DNA of 64,000 nucleotides from Eucalyptus grandis (GCF_016545825.1 NC_052612.1:9114001-9178000); one strand, 5' to 3'. Positions 1 to 11,724 are shown, counted from the first letter of the stretch. Notes: generated by a model from the sequence alone, not told the origin. Numbers and translations are program-made.

Positions 1-29
1 GGTACAGTGCGAATAGATCTTGTTTTGAG

Positions 30-620
30 TGTGACGTCCAGGTTTTGGGCTCTGATTTCGATTAGATAAATTGGGCATTTCATCGACGCGATTACAGTGT
101 TTTTCTCTGAGTTGGCCACTCATGAGATAACTAGACTAACTGGGTGAGTTATTAAGGACCTTAAGGCAAATAGACTTGAGAATTCGACCAATGATCGACT
201 TCTCGACCGTGCTCATCTTTAGAGATCATTACGGCACAGTTAAAAATCGAATTAAGATCGGAGATAGGTTGGCTCGACTGAGATAAGTGACCAATCGTGG
301 GTGACCCCACTAAATTGGAAAACTCTCGTCGACTGGCACTAATTTGACTTTACTGTCGGTTTGGTACCCTGTGTCCGTATTTGAATCTAAGATTTTCACG
401 ACAATTGAGAGTCGTCAATGTGTCGAGTGGGTTTATTGTGGCTCGAAGAAAATCGACCACGGGTCATTTGTCCTAAAAGCTCAACACTACCCAAAGAGCC
501 TAGGTCACACTAAAAGCGTGTCGGAATGAAATTAACCGCCAATCTAAGTTCGATTTCAGAAATTGAAGATTCTATCTTATCAGAGTGGGTATACCGAAGT
601 GTGTGTGCATCAGATAATTC
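30..620 (+). mobile_element. LTR-A family fragment, 5' (U3) part
   Basis: The stretch opens TGTGACGTCC and runs in parallel with the first ~550 bases of the other LTR-A copies. Shared landmarks, in order, are GGGCATTTCATCGACGCG, the stretch around GACTTGAGAATTCGAC, GGTACCCTGTGTCCG and the GAAAATCGACCA block. The similarity fades near 600, and the GC-rich leader found in the other copies does not follow. It is therefore a truncated LTR, or a piece of the upstream part of the element whose 3' LTR begins at 1321. The small ORFs here have no recognisable product. Confidence 0.65.
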
Positions 621-1304
621 GCCGGCATGGAGTGCCGGGGATAAATTATATTTTGAATCTAGCTCAGAGATTATCAATTTGGCAAAGCTTTCAGAGGGTT
701 CTTTCTTAAGCAGTGTTATAGAAGAGGGTACCGAATTTCAGTGGTGAAAAGAAAGTGAAGAAGATTTCAGGCCAAAGTCAGTACAGTAGTCAGTGATTGC
801 GGTTGCCAAGATCAATGCTAGAGTTATAGTAGATCTTGACCAGAGGTTCCCAGTTTCAGCAGATCAATAAGATAGTTTCCTTTTAATCAGTGTAGAGCAA
901 AGTGTACAGGATTTCAGTCGGTTGGAGTGAGATCAGAAATCAGAAAATCGCAAGTCCAAAGTCAGCTCGAAATCGGTGTTTACAGTTGTCAGATCAATGT
1001 CGAGTAAAGACTGCTAAGAACTGTCAGAAAGCTTGAATCGTTGAGGTTCGAAGGTTCATTAAGGAGTCGAAAAGAAGAGATCAGATGTGAATGATGGAGT
1101 GTCATATATGAGAAGCTCAGTTCAGTTGTTGGTTCAGAAAGAGCAGAGTTTGTGTACCAAAATGACCTCCTTAGTCAAAATGGTCGGACAATACCATAAG
1201 ACCGGAGGATTAGCGTGGGAAAAAGTGAGACTCGATGAGACGACAATACCCCCACCTTTTGTATAAGGATTGGTAAATGTTTAAATTTCGAGGACGAAAT
1301 TTTT
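621..1304 (+). other. Unassigned interior of a plus-strand LTR element, before its 3' LTR
   Basis: There is no long ORF and no domain I can name. The short open stretch at 526-747 is not recognisable, and many stops follow it. The end (about 1284-1304) carries the phrase 'ttcgaggacgaaattttta', which also ends the chromovirus pol ORF near 38205-38230 and the minus-strand one near 51540-51560. I infer that this is the decayed end of a gypsy/chromovirus interior. Confidence 0.4.
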
Positions 1305-1320
1305 ATAAGAGGGGAAGAGT
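1305..1320 (+). other. Polypurine tract of a Ty3/gypsy element
   Basis: The purine run aagaggggaagag lies directly before TGTGACATCC, the start of the 3' LTR. The same arrangement (ggaggggaggat then TGTGGCA) occurs at 38230-38242. Polypurine tracts prime plus-strand DNA synthesis during reverse transcription. Confidence 0.7.
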
Positions 1321-1699
1321 TGTGACATCCAGATTTTCGGGTTTTAATTCGACTGGATAAATAGAGTCGTTTTCGTTCAATTGAAGCCAGGGATTGTGAA
1401 ATTGGAATGCAAGTGGGCTATATTGGTAAGGAAAAATACCAATTGGAATGACGAGGTGTTAAATGAAATTATGGGAGTCAATTTAAATTGAATCAAGAGG
1501 GATTAAGGTCCAATTGGGAAGAGAACTTGGCAAAATTCGTATGCCACCTCTACCCCAAACTTTGGCCTACCTAAAGTCTTCTAGAAGGGTTATTTTGGGG
1601 CTTGAAAGGTGGGTGGATGACAGCCATGGTGGCCCACGTATGGCTGACCTAAGAGAGAGAGAGTGAGAGAAAAAGAAAGAAAATTTGGTTTTCTCTTCT

Positions 1700-2430
1700 T
1701 CTCTTCTCTCTCCCGTCGACACCCTCTCTCCCTCTTCTTGCTGCTCGTGCCATGGGCGTGCGAAGACCCGCAGCAGCGGCGAAGCGGCAGCGGCTTCGTC
1801 CGTCGCCGCCTCTCGCCGCCGCCGTCGGACGCCCGCAAGCACCGGAGCTGCTCGCACACCCGAGCCCGGCGCCGTGCTGCCGTCCCGCACATCTCCGCCC
1901 CTCTTCCTCCTCTGGTTCAAACGAAGCGGAACCGAGGAGAAGTAGCTTGCCGTCGTTACTCCCACACCGCCTCATGCCTCAAGCCGTCCTCGCCGGCACA
2001 TCACCCGCTCCGCCGCTCCGTCGTTCATCTCTCGCCTCTCCCTCACCCATTCCAGCCGCCGTCGGCACCTCTCGTCTTCCTCTCCGTTTGCTGCTCGGGA
2101 TCTCGGATCGGGAAGACACCGGAGTTAGGGGCAGCAGTGGCGTTGCTGGACCGGAGCCGCCGCACCACCGCCCACCGCGCGACGCCGTGCACTCCGCCGC
2201 TGCTCCGCTCAGCTCGGTCTCCCTCTCGCCCAACTCGCTGTTCCAGGGCTGCTGTCCAACCCCTGTTCCGCCTCTGTTCAGCTCCATTTTGGCCAGCATA
2301 AGCCACGGTTCAGCCACCTCCGGCCACCGTGAAGACTCGCCTTGGTCTTGTTCAGCTCCTCCGCCCATTCCCGAGCTCAACCAGCCCCGGATCCGCTCTC
2401 CTTCGCCTCCAACCAGCAGCGATCAGTGAG
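1700..2430 (+). other. GC-rich leader segment of LTR-A copy 1
   Basis: This block has abruptly higher GC than its flanks. It is open in several frames on both strands, giving low-complexity Ala/Pro/Arg/Ser translations, so I do not call it coding. GC-rich blocks sit at the same relative place in the other LTR-A copies (about 17400-17900, 21170-21550, 49190-49690). Each is followed by GTGAGTT(T)(T/A)ACTCAC, which fits a 5' splice site. I infer a transcribed leader or first exon of an LTR-driven transcript. Confidence 0.45.
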
Positions 2431-3370
2431 TGCAGAAAATGGGTTTGCAGCAACTGTTTGGCCCGTTTTGGCCGCCTTCCGAGCCGGATGCTTGGCCCGC
2501 TTTGAGGAAAGTTGACCTCGCGTCGAGCCCGTCGTTTTGAGTGAGTTTTACTCACTAACGCCTTCTTAGTGCGCTAATTATACTTAAAGGTTGATTAGTG
2601 TTAATTAAGTGTAATTAGGTTGTTAGATTAGATTTGATTAGTGATTATTAGTTAATTGCTTTGCATATTAGTTGTTTGATTAGTGTAATTAGATAGAGAA
2701 TTGCTTGTAGTATTTATTGGATGCTTCTTGGGATTTTTCCGTCCCTTATCGGGTGTTAATTAAGCAAATCGGGCTTATGTGGTATTTTTAGGAATTAAAT
2801 ATTAATTTTCGAAATTAATTATTTAATTATTTATTTCCCGGAAATTCAACTGGGATGGCCAGTGACCGGGATTTTATGCTGATGATCGTGGCGCAGTCCG
2901 TTTATTTAATTGAGCTTTATATTGTGCTAAATTGAATTTATTGTATTTATTTATTTAATTTTCGAAATTAATTATTTAATTATTTATTTTCCGGAAATTC
3001 AACTGGGATGGCCAGTGACCGGAATTTCGTGCTGAGTGCCGTGGAGCAGTCCGTTTATTTATTTGAGCTTTAATTCGTGTTGAATTGATTTAATGGTGCA
3101 TTTTTAAGTATGTTATTAAATAATGCAATTTTGGCCTTGTGATTGAGAATTGGTCAGATATCGGTTGTTAGTATCGAAAGTAAGTTGGTAAATCACCTTG
3201 AGGATGCACGTGGCCCAGTGAATTGGAATATCACTTGGGAAAGACACGTGGCTCGGTGATTTGATATGTCATCTTGGCGAAAAGATAGCCTTAGAGAATG
3301 CACGTGGCTCGGAGACTCGGTATGTCTTCCTGGGGAATGCACGTGGCTCGGTGACATAGTATGACATCTT

Positions 3371-3661
3371 GAGAGGGTCGGGTGGGACCGAAAAGCCACT
3401 AGTTCTCGAGAGGGTCGGGTGGGACCGTAAAGCCACTAGTTCTTGAGAGGGTCGGGTGGGACCGAAAAGCCACTAGTTCTCGAGAGGGTCGGGTGGGACC
3501 GCAAAGCCACTAGTTCTTGAGAGGGTCGGGTGGGACCGAAAAGCCACTAGTTCTCGAGAGGGTCGGGTGGGACCGCAAAGCCACTAGTTCTTGAGAGGGT
3601 CGGGTGGGACCGTAAAGCCACTAGTTCTCGAGAGGGTCGGGTGGGACCGTAAAGCCACTAA
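3371..3661 (+). repeat. 37-bp minisatellite inside LTR-A copy 1 (about 7.9 units)
   Basis: Units begin gagagggtcgggtgggaccg and continue with an aaagccactagttct core. Neighbouring units differ by one or two bases (gaaaag/gtaaag/gcaaag; ttctc/ttctt). The array lies about 250 bases before the mini-exon, the same position occupied by different minisatellites in the other LTR-A copies. Confidence 0.9.
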
Positions 3662-3909
3662 ATCCAAGGAATGGCTTGATGTGGGATGAATGACCTAGAA
3701 ATGATTCGACTAGGTCGATTGATCGATGATTCGATCTGAGTGTGATTTGATGCGATTCATTGCCTTGGTTTGATGTTGTGAATTGAATGATTGAAGGGAG
3801 ATGATCGTGAGTGGTCTTCCTAATGTGAAATCGACTAAGTCGATTAGATCGATGCTTCGATCTATGATGTGATTGCTTGTGTGCCTATTCGAACTGTACT
3901 AATATGCAG

Positions 3910-3927
3910 GTGGAATCTGAGGCTAAG
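3910..3927 (+). other. Candidate 18-nt mini-exon in LTR-A copy 1
   Basis: The sequence tatgcag | 18 nt | gtacgtcc has a consensus acceptor and donor. The same signals occur at the homologous place in the other three LTR-A copies: 16255-16271, 20125-20143 and 59612-59629. The flanking phrase after the donor, CCTCTGACTC, is also shared. This is a prediction from sequence only; no transcript data are available here. Confidence 0.5.
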
Positions 3928-4048
3928 GTACGTCCTCTGACTCATGTTGTGCGTAGGCAGCCCTAAGGTATATTAGTTTACTAATTGGGTCTTAGGAGCT
4001 AGAACTTGCTGAGACGTGGTCTCAGTGGTTATTGAATAACCATTTCAG

Positions 4049-4219
4049 GACCTGGATGAGGAGCTTGAGGAGCATGAATCTGATGAGGAGATCTCTGTTG
4101 AGGAACCCAAAGAGGAGTTCGTGGAGGAGGACCCCGAGTATAATATCGAGTACGACCCGGATGAGGATCGAAATCCTATCCTGTCTTGTCAGACCTTGTT
4201 TGCATGTAAAAAGATGTAG
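4049..4219 (+). pseudogene. Remnant of the LTR-A acidic protein, C-terminal tail only
   Basis: Directly after an acceptor-like catttcag comes a 57-codon open stretch rich in Glu/Asp, including EEPKEEFVEEDPE and EYDPDED. The last motif also ends the intact 195-residue protein encoded at 19406-19993. The N-terminal ~120 residues, with the start codon, are absent, and an in-frame stop lies just upstream of the acceptor. This copy therefore looks internally deleted. It runs about 17 residues past the EYDPDED motif to a stop at 4217. Confidence 0.5.
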
Positions 4220-4415
4220 TTGTGAATTTTCAGTAAGAAAAATGTATGGCCTGCTTTTCTATCCCATTGCTTTATTGTCTGGGGAATTATAACTGCTTCC
4301 GCATGTGCATATATAAATGAAAGGGTCGGCGATACATAGTCCTGGGATATCACATTTTTTTTTAAATCGACCAAAAGTAAGGGATGTGTGCGTGCCTGAG
4401 GGTCGGGGCGTGACA

Positions 4416-5142
4416 CTTCCTTTGGAGGGAGAATAATTCGAATGTCCGGTATTCTCATTGTATATTGATCAAGACTCAGGACAATCCTAATGCCATGGAC
4501 TGACAAAATGATATAATAAAGTAAGTAGATTGCAAGAGTGCGAATTTAGAAGACTTACTTTACCAATAAACAAGGGGCAATCACATAGACATACGCATGG
4601 TAAGTGGCTCGATTTCTAATCTATAAGGCTTAACAAAGTGAAGCCACAAGAATGATCAGACTAGCCGCGGGCGTGCGGACTATGTCGGGTCCTCATGACT
4701 CCAGCTTGGTCAAAGAGCCGACCTGGGTTGCGGGCATGCGAACCAGGGTGGGTACTCTTGACGCCAGAAAAGAAACTTCGGGATTGAGATGGGCGACTCA
4801 TACCGCGGGCATGCGGTCGAAGTGGTATCCATCTCAATACCATCCTAGATGATCCTATGCGGCCCAGGTCCGGCGGCGGGTTGTGTGTGCAATAGTGTAG
4901 TGCTAGATGCAAGGCATGCACGACAATTTATATCAAGCAACACTTCATAAATGAAAGTAAACCATACATTCCTACACCTCTCTGCAAAACAAATGTCAAC
5001 AAACACTTCCCCTTATACCTCCCATCCTGCAAGAACATTTAACACCTTAAATGTTAGGGATGTACCTGGAATCCTCGCTACCAAACAAAAATATTTTTCA
5101 AAAAGAAAATTGGCCTAAGTCCACTAAGAGTTTCAACTCAAG
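4416..5142 (-). other. Leader region of the minus-strand element with LTR 5164-9079
   Basis: This stretch follows the primer-binding site of the minus-strand element and has no recognisable ORF. An 86-residue open stretch at 4661-4921 is not identifiable. It ends exactly where the plus-strand LTR-A ends (4415/4416). I therefore infer that the LTR-A element inserted into this leader and that the rest of the host element lies left of the window. Confidence 0.4.
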
Positions 5143-5160
5143 TCCCCAGCGGAGTCGCCA
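5143..5160 (-). other. Primer-binding site, tRNA-Arg-like
   Basis: Two bases after the LTR end, the minus strand reads TGGCGACTCCGCTGGGGA. From memory, this type of site is used by plant Ogre/Tat-type elements and is thought to pair with a tRNA-Arg. The tRNA assignment is family knowledge I could not check here. Its place next to the ...GGTCGCGACA terminus fixes the orientation and end of the LTR. Confidence 0.55.
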
Positions 5161-5163
5161 AGC

Positions 5164-8100
5164 TGTCGCGACCTCCCCGAAGCGGGTTGGACCACCTAAG
5201 GGTTCGGCTAATGGATTGTTAAGTCTAGACTTAACTCGAGCTCTCCCAAGCCCATACCAATTCGCGACTTAGATTCAAGTTCTTAATATGCAAAAGATTT
5301 TTATCATGGAGTCACCACTAATCTATTTTGGGTGGGTCGATTAGAAACCCAAGTAAAGTAATGGGAGAATTACTTCACTCCTACGAACCAGAGATTAAAT
5401 GAGTTCGGGGACTTGATTACGCTAGATTTCTTTAACGCCCTTTCGGTACCTTTTCTTTTTTATTTCAAAAAATATATTGCAGGCAGCTTGAATTGATTTT
5501 AATTTATCTTCCTAACATGTGAGGTGATCATGCGGGTGCGTAAACCACCAATTTAACACCCAAGAAAGCGATGAATAAATTGCAGGACTTACCTCATAGC
5601 AACAAAAGTATCTGCAATGTTAAATCAGAATTCATATCAATAGTCCTAAATATGATTTCTAACACGCAGTTTTTTTTTTACTTATTTAATGAAAATCATG
5701 CAATATGCAATGCATCTAATCTAACATGAAATGGCGTGACAATGTGTTCTAAACTACATGACATGAGTAAAATATTTTTTTTTCTTAATGAACATGCAAT
5801 AATTAAACATGCAAATCAAAATGACATAATTATAATGACGGGCAATTTTTGATTATATGAACCTAATTCTACATGACGTGCACATGATATTTCTATTCCT
5901 AAAAATGCAATTTATCCTAAAAATTGAAACTAAATTATCTAAAGACAAATTTTTGTATTTTTCATGATATTCGAAATTAAGAAAAATGCAAAAAATTACC
6001 TAGCTAAATTACAATTCCATCCAATTTAAGCTTAGGATTAAGTCATGCTAAATCCTAATTTAAACTAAGACGTTATTTTAATCTATCCATTCCTAACCTA
6101 AGATGCAAATTGATCTAAACTTAAAATGAGACATGCAATTCTATTCTAAAATGCATGATGATTTTTTATGAAAATTCGTAATTAAAAAACACTAGAAAAA
6201 ACTACTAGAGTGAAAATTAAAGGGACATATTATCTCTTCTAAAACATGCATAAAAAGAACCTATTATGCAACCTACAAAAAACTAGCATCCTAAATTAAT
6301 TAATTTTTCTTGGGATTTTTTCTGTTGTAAAAATTTAAAATCAAAAATCCTATTCTAAATTGACACGTGCAATTCTTAAAAAAAACTAATATCCTGAATG
6401 CATTTATTTTTATTTTTTTTTTGTTATTTTTTTTTAAAAACGAAGTGACTAAATACGCTAACCCTAGCCCTAATCTAACTTGCATTTTCTTTTATGCAAA
6501 AACAAAAGTTAATTCAAATAACCCGATATCCAATCCAATCAAGATAAGATTACTACCCAAAATTGACGAACCATATCTCGCGGATGAGATTGGGTTGGTC
6601 AATTTTAAATTAAATCGCGAATCGAATCTCGGGCATGAGATTGGATTGTCGATTTTGTAAGAGATCGTGAGTCGGATTTCGGGCGCGAAAATCGAACTCC
6701 TAATCCCTAATTTGAGGGGTCATTTCACATTGGAACTTCAATCATGCATTAATGAATAATCACGCTAAAAAACTATATAAAAACAACTACCTAATGTTCC
6801 CCTTTTGTTTTTTTTATCTTTTCCTTTCCCACGCAAGGCTTGGGCTCGTGCGGCTTTTGGTGGGGGTCATCGTCGGTCGGGTCGCCAAGGGGGTTAGTCG
6901 ACGGCGTTCCGGTGAGGGGCGACGGCGGACGGCTGCCGGTGTTCGGGGCACCGGCGAGGGAGGCAACCGCGAACCAGCGGTGGCGAGAGGGTGAAACAGA
7001 GGGCTGAACGGCAACGGACAGGGCGGATCAGCTGGTTTGCAGCGTTGGGTCACCGGTCGGAGGTCGCGGTGGTCGATTTAATCAGGAGCGAGCTTGGGCT
7101 GAGGCGGTCAAGCGGCGGCGGGCGGAGAAGGGCGTCGGGCGCTTACGCGCCGCAGATCTCGTGGGTGAGGCGGTGGGCGACGAGCGGACCGGAGCAGCGT
7201 CGGGGTCGTCGTGTGGTGTGGGTAGGGAGTCGGCGAGCGAGGCACGGCAGCACGGGGGCTCGGCGGAGCTCGGAACTTCGGCAGGTGCTGCCGCGGCTTC
7301 GGCGTTCTATCGCAGGCGGCGGTGATGCTCGGAGATGGCGAGCGGGGCAGAAGCAGGAGCTCGGCTGCAGATCTCGTGGGTGAGCAGGGGCAGCGCCAGC
7401 GTCGCAAAGGGGATGAGTAGTGGTCGGTACGGGGTGATGGCGACGAAGGGTGGTGCTCGGGTAGAGACGCGGGCGTCGCAGGTTGGAGTTGAGGGCGTCG
7501 GGCGCTGGGTTGCAGGCGCGGCGAGCGGGGTGGAGCGCGGGCCGAGGGCTGCAACGCGGCGGCGTCTCGAGGGTTGCTAGTGTGGGCGGTCGAGGCGCGA
7601 CTATGGGTGTGGGCTGGAGGGTGCTCGCGGCGTCAACAAGGGGTGCAGGCGCTAGCTGTGGGTGCAGGCGTCAGGGACGGTGGCGCGCAAGGCAGAGGGG
7701 CGGTGATGGGCTCGGAACTCGCCGGAAGGAGGAAGGTTGCTGGCGCGGTGACGGGCCGCTGCCGGCGCCGAGCGGGTTGCAACGGCGACAGAGTTCGGGG
7801 CTCCGGCGGTAATGGGCAGCTACAGAAGTGGCCTTGCAGGTGTTGCTCGAAGCCCCCACTTGAAGAAGACACCCTATTTTTTATTATTTTTCTTTCACGT
7901 TCTTTTCTCTTTCTCTGTTGCCCTCTCTAACTTCACCTTCTCTTTTCTCCGACGCACTCTCTTTTCATCTCATTTTTTAATATCCTCCCCGACTTCATTT
8001 TTTTTCTTGTCCAAAGGAGGAGCCCCTTCACATTGAATATTTTTTTAGCTCTCTCGAGACTCTTCTTCCCTCCCCTTGTCCGACCGAAGGAGAAGCTCCT

Positions 8101-9079
8101 CACAATGGAATTTTTTCTTTTTTCGCTCCCCTCACAAACCTCTCGAATGAATTTTTTTATTTTTCTCTCTAACGAGCATCTCTTCCTTTTTAATCTCTTC
8201 CTTTCTCTCCACTCGTGTGTCTCTCTACGGGCTCTCTCTTTTTTAATAGCTCTCACAAAAACTCTCCAGTGAATGCTTCGTTCTCCTCCCCCCTCTAAGC
8301 CGAGGATCCTTGCTTATTTATAGGCAACAACCGACTTTAGCGTGAACAGGTGAACAGGAGGCAGCCGCAACTTTTCCTTGCTTGTTCAAGTTTGGTTCTT
8401 TTTTTTCAAATATGGTGGCCACCGATCTGTTCTCTAGAAAGGAAAGTATTATAAAATGTCAGCCCATCCTTTTGCATGTGTCTGTAGAATTTTCACGTCC
8501 CCTACTCATGCATGCATGTGCATGCATTAATGAGGGGAAGAAAATGCAATGCAGGTTCATGGATTCTTCTTTCTTCTGCATGCTTAGGGTTTCTTATACG
8601 GCTACTTGTCCCTCCCTTCTATAGGATAGCCACAACTTTTGACTTTTCTTGTTTATTATTTGCTTCCTCCTTCAGCAAATTTCTCGTTGCTTCTCCTGAC
8701 AACCCACACTTGAGAGAGAGCATATTATATAATATTATATCATTGGCTCATTTTGCTTCACTGAGGATTCCTCTAGTATCCACACGTTCGCCGAATTTGT
8801 GCGTGCATGCGCATACAATAATGAGGGAGAGACAACGGACGTGCAAGAACTTCCTTCCTCTCTTTTTCGCTCTTTTGCGTGCTCAGACCAGCAAAGAGAG
8901 ACCGTCTTTTTGTGCATGTAATCGACCACTAGCCGTTGCGTCTTGTTGCCTTTTAGTATCGATGCAAATGCGACTACATGAAATGCCATTTTACTATTTT
9001 TTTCTTAGGGGTTAAAGATTATCCCTAAATTTTCATGCAATTAATTACTAAATGATTAGTCCAAATTTAGGTGTCAACA
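5164..9079 (-). mobile_element. 5' LTR (3.9 kb) of a minus-strand element, tentatively Tat/Ogre-like or LARD
   Basis: Read on the minus strand, the LTR starts TGTTGACACC at 9079 and ends GGTCGCGACA at 5164, followed by a primer-binding site. It holds pyrimidine-rich stretches (about 7860-8280), a strongly GC-rich block (about 6840-7800) with many overlapping low-complexity ORFs, and a long AT-rich 3' part. No coding region is supported. Its start interrupts the RT gene of the gypsy element at 9080. No second LTR is in the window, so a complete element cannot be shown. Confidence 0.65.
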
Positions 9080-10385
9080 GTCTGTAATAACCTGTCAAAC
9101 CCAGAAAACTTCTGATTTCTGTCACTATAGTCAGTCTTGGCCAATTGATTTCTATCTTGCTCGGGTGCATAGAAATTCCTTCACCTGAGATAACATGCCC
9201 TAAGAAAGCAACACGAGTCAACCAAAACTCGCACTTGCTAAACTTAGCATACAACTGATGGACTCTCAGCTTTTGCAGCACTAATCTCAAGTGACTCTCA
9301 TGTTTTTTGTCACTTCTCGAATATACCAACATATCATCGATGAACACGATCCCAAACTGATCCAAGTATTCCTTCAATACCCTATTCATCAAATCCATGA
9401 AGGTAATTGGAGCATTCGTCAACCCGAATGGCATCACTGTGAACTCATAGTGACCATAACGAGTACAAATTGCTGACTTAGGAATATCCTCATTCCTAAT
9501 TCTTAGTTGATGATACCCCATCCTTAAGTTGATCTTCGAGAATATCGACGCTCCTTGGAGTTGATCGAACAGGTCATCGATCCTAGGGAGTGGATACTTA
9601 TTCTTGATCGTTACCTGATTGAGTTGTCGATAGTCGATGCACAGGCACAACAATCCATCTTTCTTCTTTACAAACAGAACTGGTGCTCCCCAAGGTGATG
9701 CTCTGGGACGTATGAATCCTTTATCCAATAACTCCTGCATCTGCACCTTCAGTTCCTTCAACTTAGATAACGCCATCCAATAAGGAGCCTTAGAGATTGG
9801 CTCTGTCCCGGGTGTTAGCTCAATTACGAACTCAATCTCTCTCTCTGGCGGTAATCCTAGCAATTCCTTTGGAAAGACATCTGGAAATTCTTGCACGACT
9901 GAAATGTCTTCCATTTTCAGTTTCTCAACTGTCGTATCCATGACAGTTGCCATGTACCCTTGACAACCCTCGTCTAATAGATGAGTTGCCTCTGGCGACG
10001 AGATCAGAATAATCGAGGGTCCTTCTCGACTTCCGACAAACTCGAAGCTCTCACCCTCTATCGAGTCAAACTGAATCGCCTTGCGATAGCAGTCCATTTT
10101 AGCTCGTTGCTTGGTGAGCCGGTCCATGCCAATTATTAAATCAAAATCATACATGGCTAGGACTAACAGATCAATTTTCCCCACTCACTCACTAATCTCT
10201 AACTTGCACCCCAAACAACCCAAAGCAGCAATAACTTTATCCTTCAATAGTGTAGATATGCAAATTGCCGACTCCAATAATATAGGACTGACCCCTATCA
10301 ACTTAACATACTGCTCGGCAATGAAGGAATGGGTTGCTCTCGTATCAAACAAAGCATAAGCAGGATGGTCGTTCAGTGAAACCAT
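9080..10385 (-). pseudogene. Ty3/gypsy pol remnant: aspartic protease and reverse transcriptase
   Basis: Reading leftwards from 10385, a retropepsin segment contains FDTRATHSF, where the catalytic DTG has become DTR. An in-frame TGA follows at about 10184. The reading frame then continues through GMDRLTKQ and the RT blocks: [51 protein letters not shown] and the active-site FIDD. The usual SKIDLRSGY is SKINLRMGY here, so a catalytic Asp is lost as well. The sequence ends at GLTGYYR, where the LTR at 5164-9079 has inserted. RNase H and integrase are missing from the window. The element is clearly inactive. Confidence 0.9.
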
Positions 10386-10439
10386 ACCTGTAATTACGTC
10401 AAGCGCAGCTTCTGCCTGACCCTGTGTGATAGCACAAAT

Positions 10440-11613
10440 TGTGCCCTGAACCGGAGGTCTTAGCTGTCCTCCCTATGGCACATTCTGAGGGGCATACCCT
10501 CTGATCTGTCCCATCTACGACGACGGTGGCAATTGCCGTTGTCCTCTTGGCCTGTTAGGACAATCTCTGGCCCTATGACCTTGCTGCCACATTCAAAGTA
10601 GGCACCCGTCCTTCGGGGGCACTGATTTGCACCATGTCGTCTTCCACACAAACGACACAGGCCATTCTGACTCGGCCCTGGCTTTCCTACTCCACCTCTC
10701 CTATTTGGTGGAACTTGGAATCTTCCTCCGACCATGGGCCTCTTTCCTTGTCAGATTGTATCTCTGTTAGAAATAAACCTTAACCCAAATGTGGCAGCTC
10801 TCTCATTTTGATCTCTCTCAATCATCTGGGTCCTCTGGTACAGGTCATTATAAGTTCTTAGATTTAGTGAAATCAATATGCTCCTCAAGTCTAGCCTAAA
10901 TCCGTCTCTGAACCTTCTTACTCGTTTCGCTGGATTCTCGATAAATTCAGGGGCATATTGCGACAAAGTATTTGCAACTCCCTCCAGTTGGTAAGTTGCA
11001 AGAATTACTTTATCAGTCTCATTGCATATTAATAGTGCAAAAGTCTTCTCTAGCTTTTGGATCCACAAGGTAGCAGCTTCGAGATCTCCTACCCCGGTAA
11101 ACTGAGGCTTCTCCAGCTTTTGGATCCACAAGGCAACAGCTTTGGGATGTCCTACCCTGGTAAACTGAGGCGAATTCAACTTTAGCAATTGTTCCACCAG
11201 TTTATGAATCGGTCTTCCTGCGACTACGATTCCTGGCGGACCTTCGATGACGACAGCTGCAGGTGCAGCGACAGGTGCGGCAACGGGTGCAGCCTCAGCA
11301 GCGGTAGCAACAGCAGCATTGGCGGCGGCTTGAGCGGCAGCTGCAACAGTGGCAATGAATGCAGCAGCTTGATCCCGGGCCTATTGCCCATCAACTCTCT
11401 CATGGCATCTAAGGCCTAATCGATCCTGATGGTTCCCTGATCACTCGGGGCTACAACCCCAGCACCAACAGGAAGTGATGCTACTCCAGTAGCACTAGCC
11501 TGTGCCTGTGCCCTACCTCGGCCTCCTCGGGTACCGACCCTGGTCGGCGACCTAACCCGAGCTGTAGGCCTAACAGTCCTCTTAGAAGGAGTTCTCTACT
11601 CCTGCTCGCTCAT
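10440..11613 (-). pseudogene. Ty3/gypsy gag remnant with zinc knuckle
   Basis: An ATG near 11613 (ATGAGCGAGCAGG on the minus strand) starts a Gly/Ala/Arg-rich gag N-terminus. It runs into the capsid-like stretch with LWIQKLEKTFALL, ILATYQLEG and the conserved end (RFRDGFRLDLRS...YNDLYQRTQMIERD). A decayed zinc-knuckle region follows (CRLCGRRHGANQCPRR, 10460-10735). Stops and frame changes break the ORF, and part of the capsid between the W/F blocks is missing. The gag lies just upstream of the protease at 10385, in normal gypsy order. Confidence 0.8.
11045..11170 (-). repeat. 63-bp tandem duplication inside gag
   Basis: Two copies of 63 bases (11045-11107 and 11108-11170) encode the repeated peptides PQFTGVGDLEAATLWIQKLE and PQFTRVGHPKAVALWIQKLE. 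The copies differ at several positions, so the duplication is not recent. The length keeps the reading frame. Confidence 0.8.
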
Positions 11614-11724
11614 GGTTCAGTCTTTTACTAACACCTATCTTCCAAATCCACACTAGATTAGAAGATGAGCGATTCACACACGACAAGCAAATTTTACCAA
11701 TCCACTACCACGTACATGCACTAG

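Larger units (their letters stand above)
1321..4415 (+). mobile_element. LTR-A copy 1, 3' LTR of a chromovirus-like Ty3/gypsy element (3095 bp)
   Basis: It begins TGTGACATCC just after a polypurine tract and ends GGGGCGTGACA. The same termini bound the solo LTRs at 12176-18941, 19113-22619 and 48244-60499. Internal landmarks in order: a GC-rich leader (about 1700-2430), a GTGAGTT...ACTCAC donor-like motif near 2540, an AT-rich stretch, a 37-bp minisatellite (3371-3661), a mini-exon (3910-3927), an acidic ORF remnant (4049-4219), and a conserved tail containing ATCCCATTGCTTTATTGTC. Relative to the copy at 48244, about 500 bases of the U3 region are missing after the first ~50 bases. The left partner LTR lies outside the window. 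Confidence 0.8.

Noticed and set aside
1567..2555. Overlapping ORFs of up to 225 codons on both strands
   Set aside because: GC-rich low-complexity sequence open in many frames, lying inside an LTR. Composition (Ala/Pro/Arg/Ser) changes with frame and nothing is conserved at protein level in the other LTR copies.
3371..3661. Regular repeats suggesting a CRISPR array
   Set aside because: Units are contiguous 37-bp repeats without unique spacers, in a plant LTR. This is a minisatellite.
6752..8272. Many ORFs of 60-148 codons in the 5164-9079 LTR
   Set aside because: Same situation: a GC-rich block followed by a pyrimidine-rich stretch, with no recognisable domain and no consistent frame.
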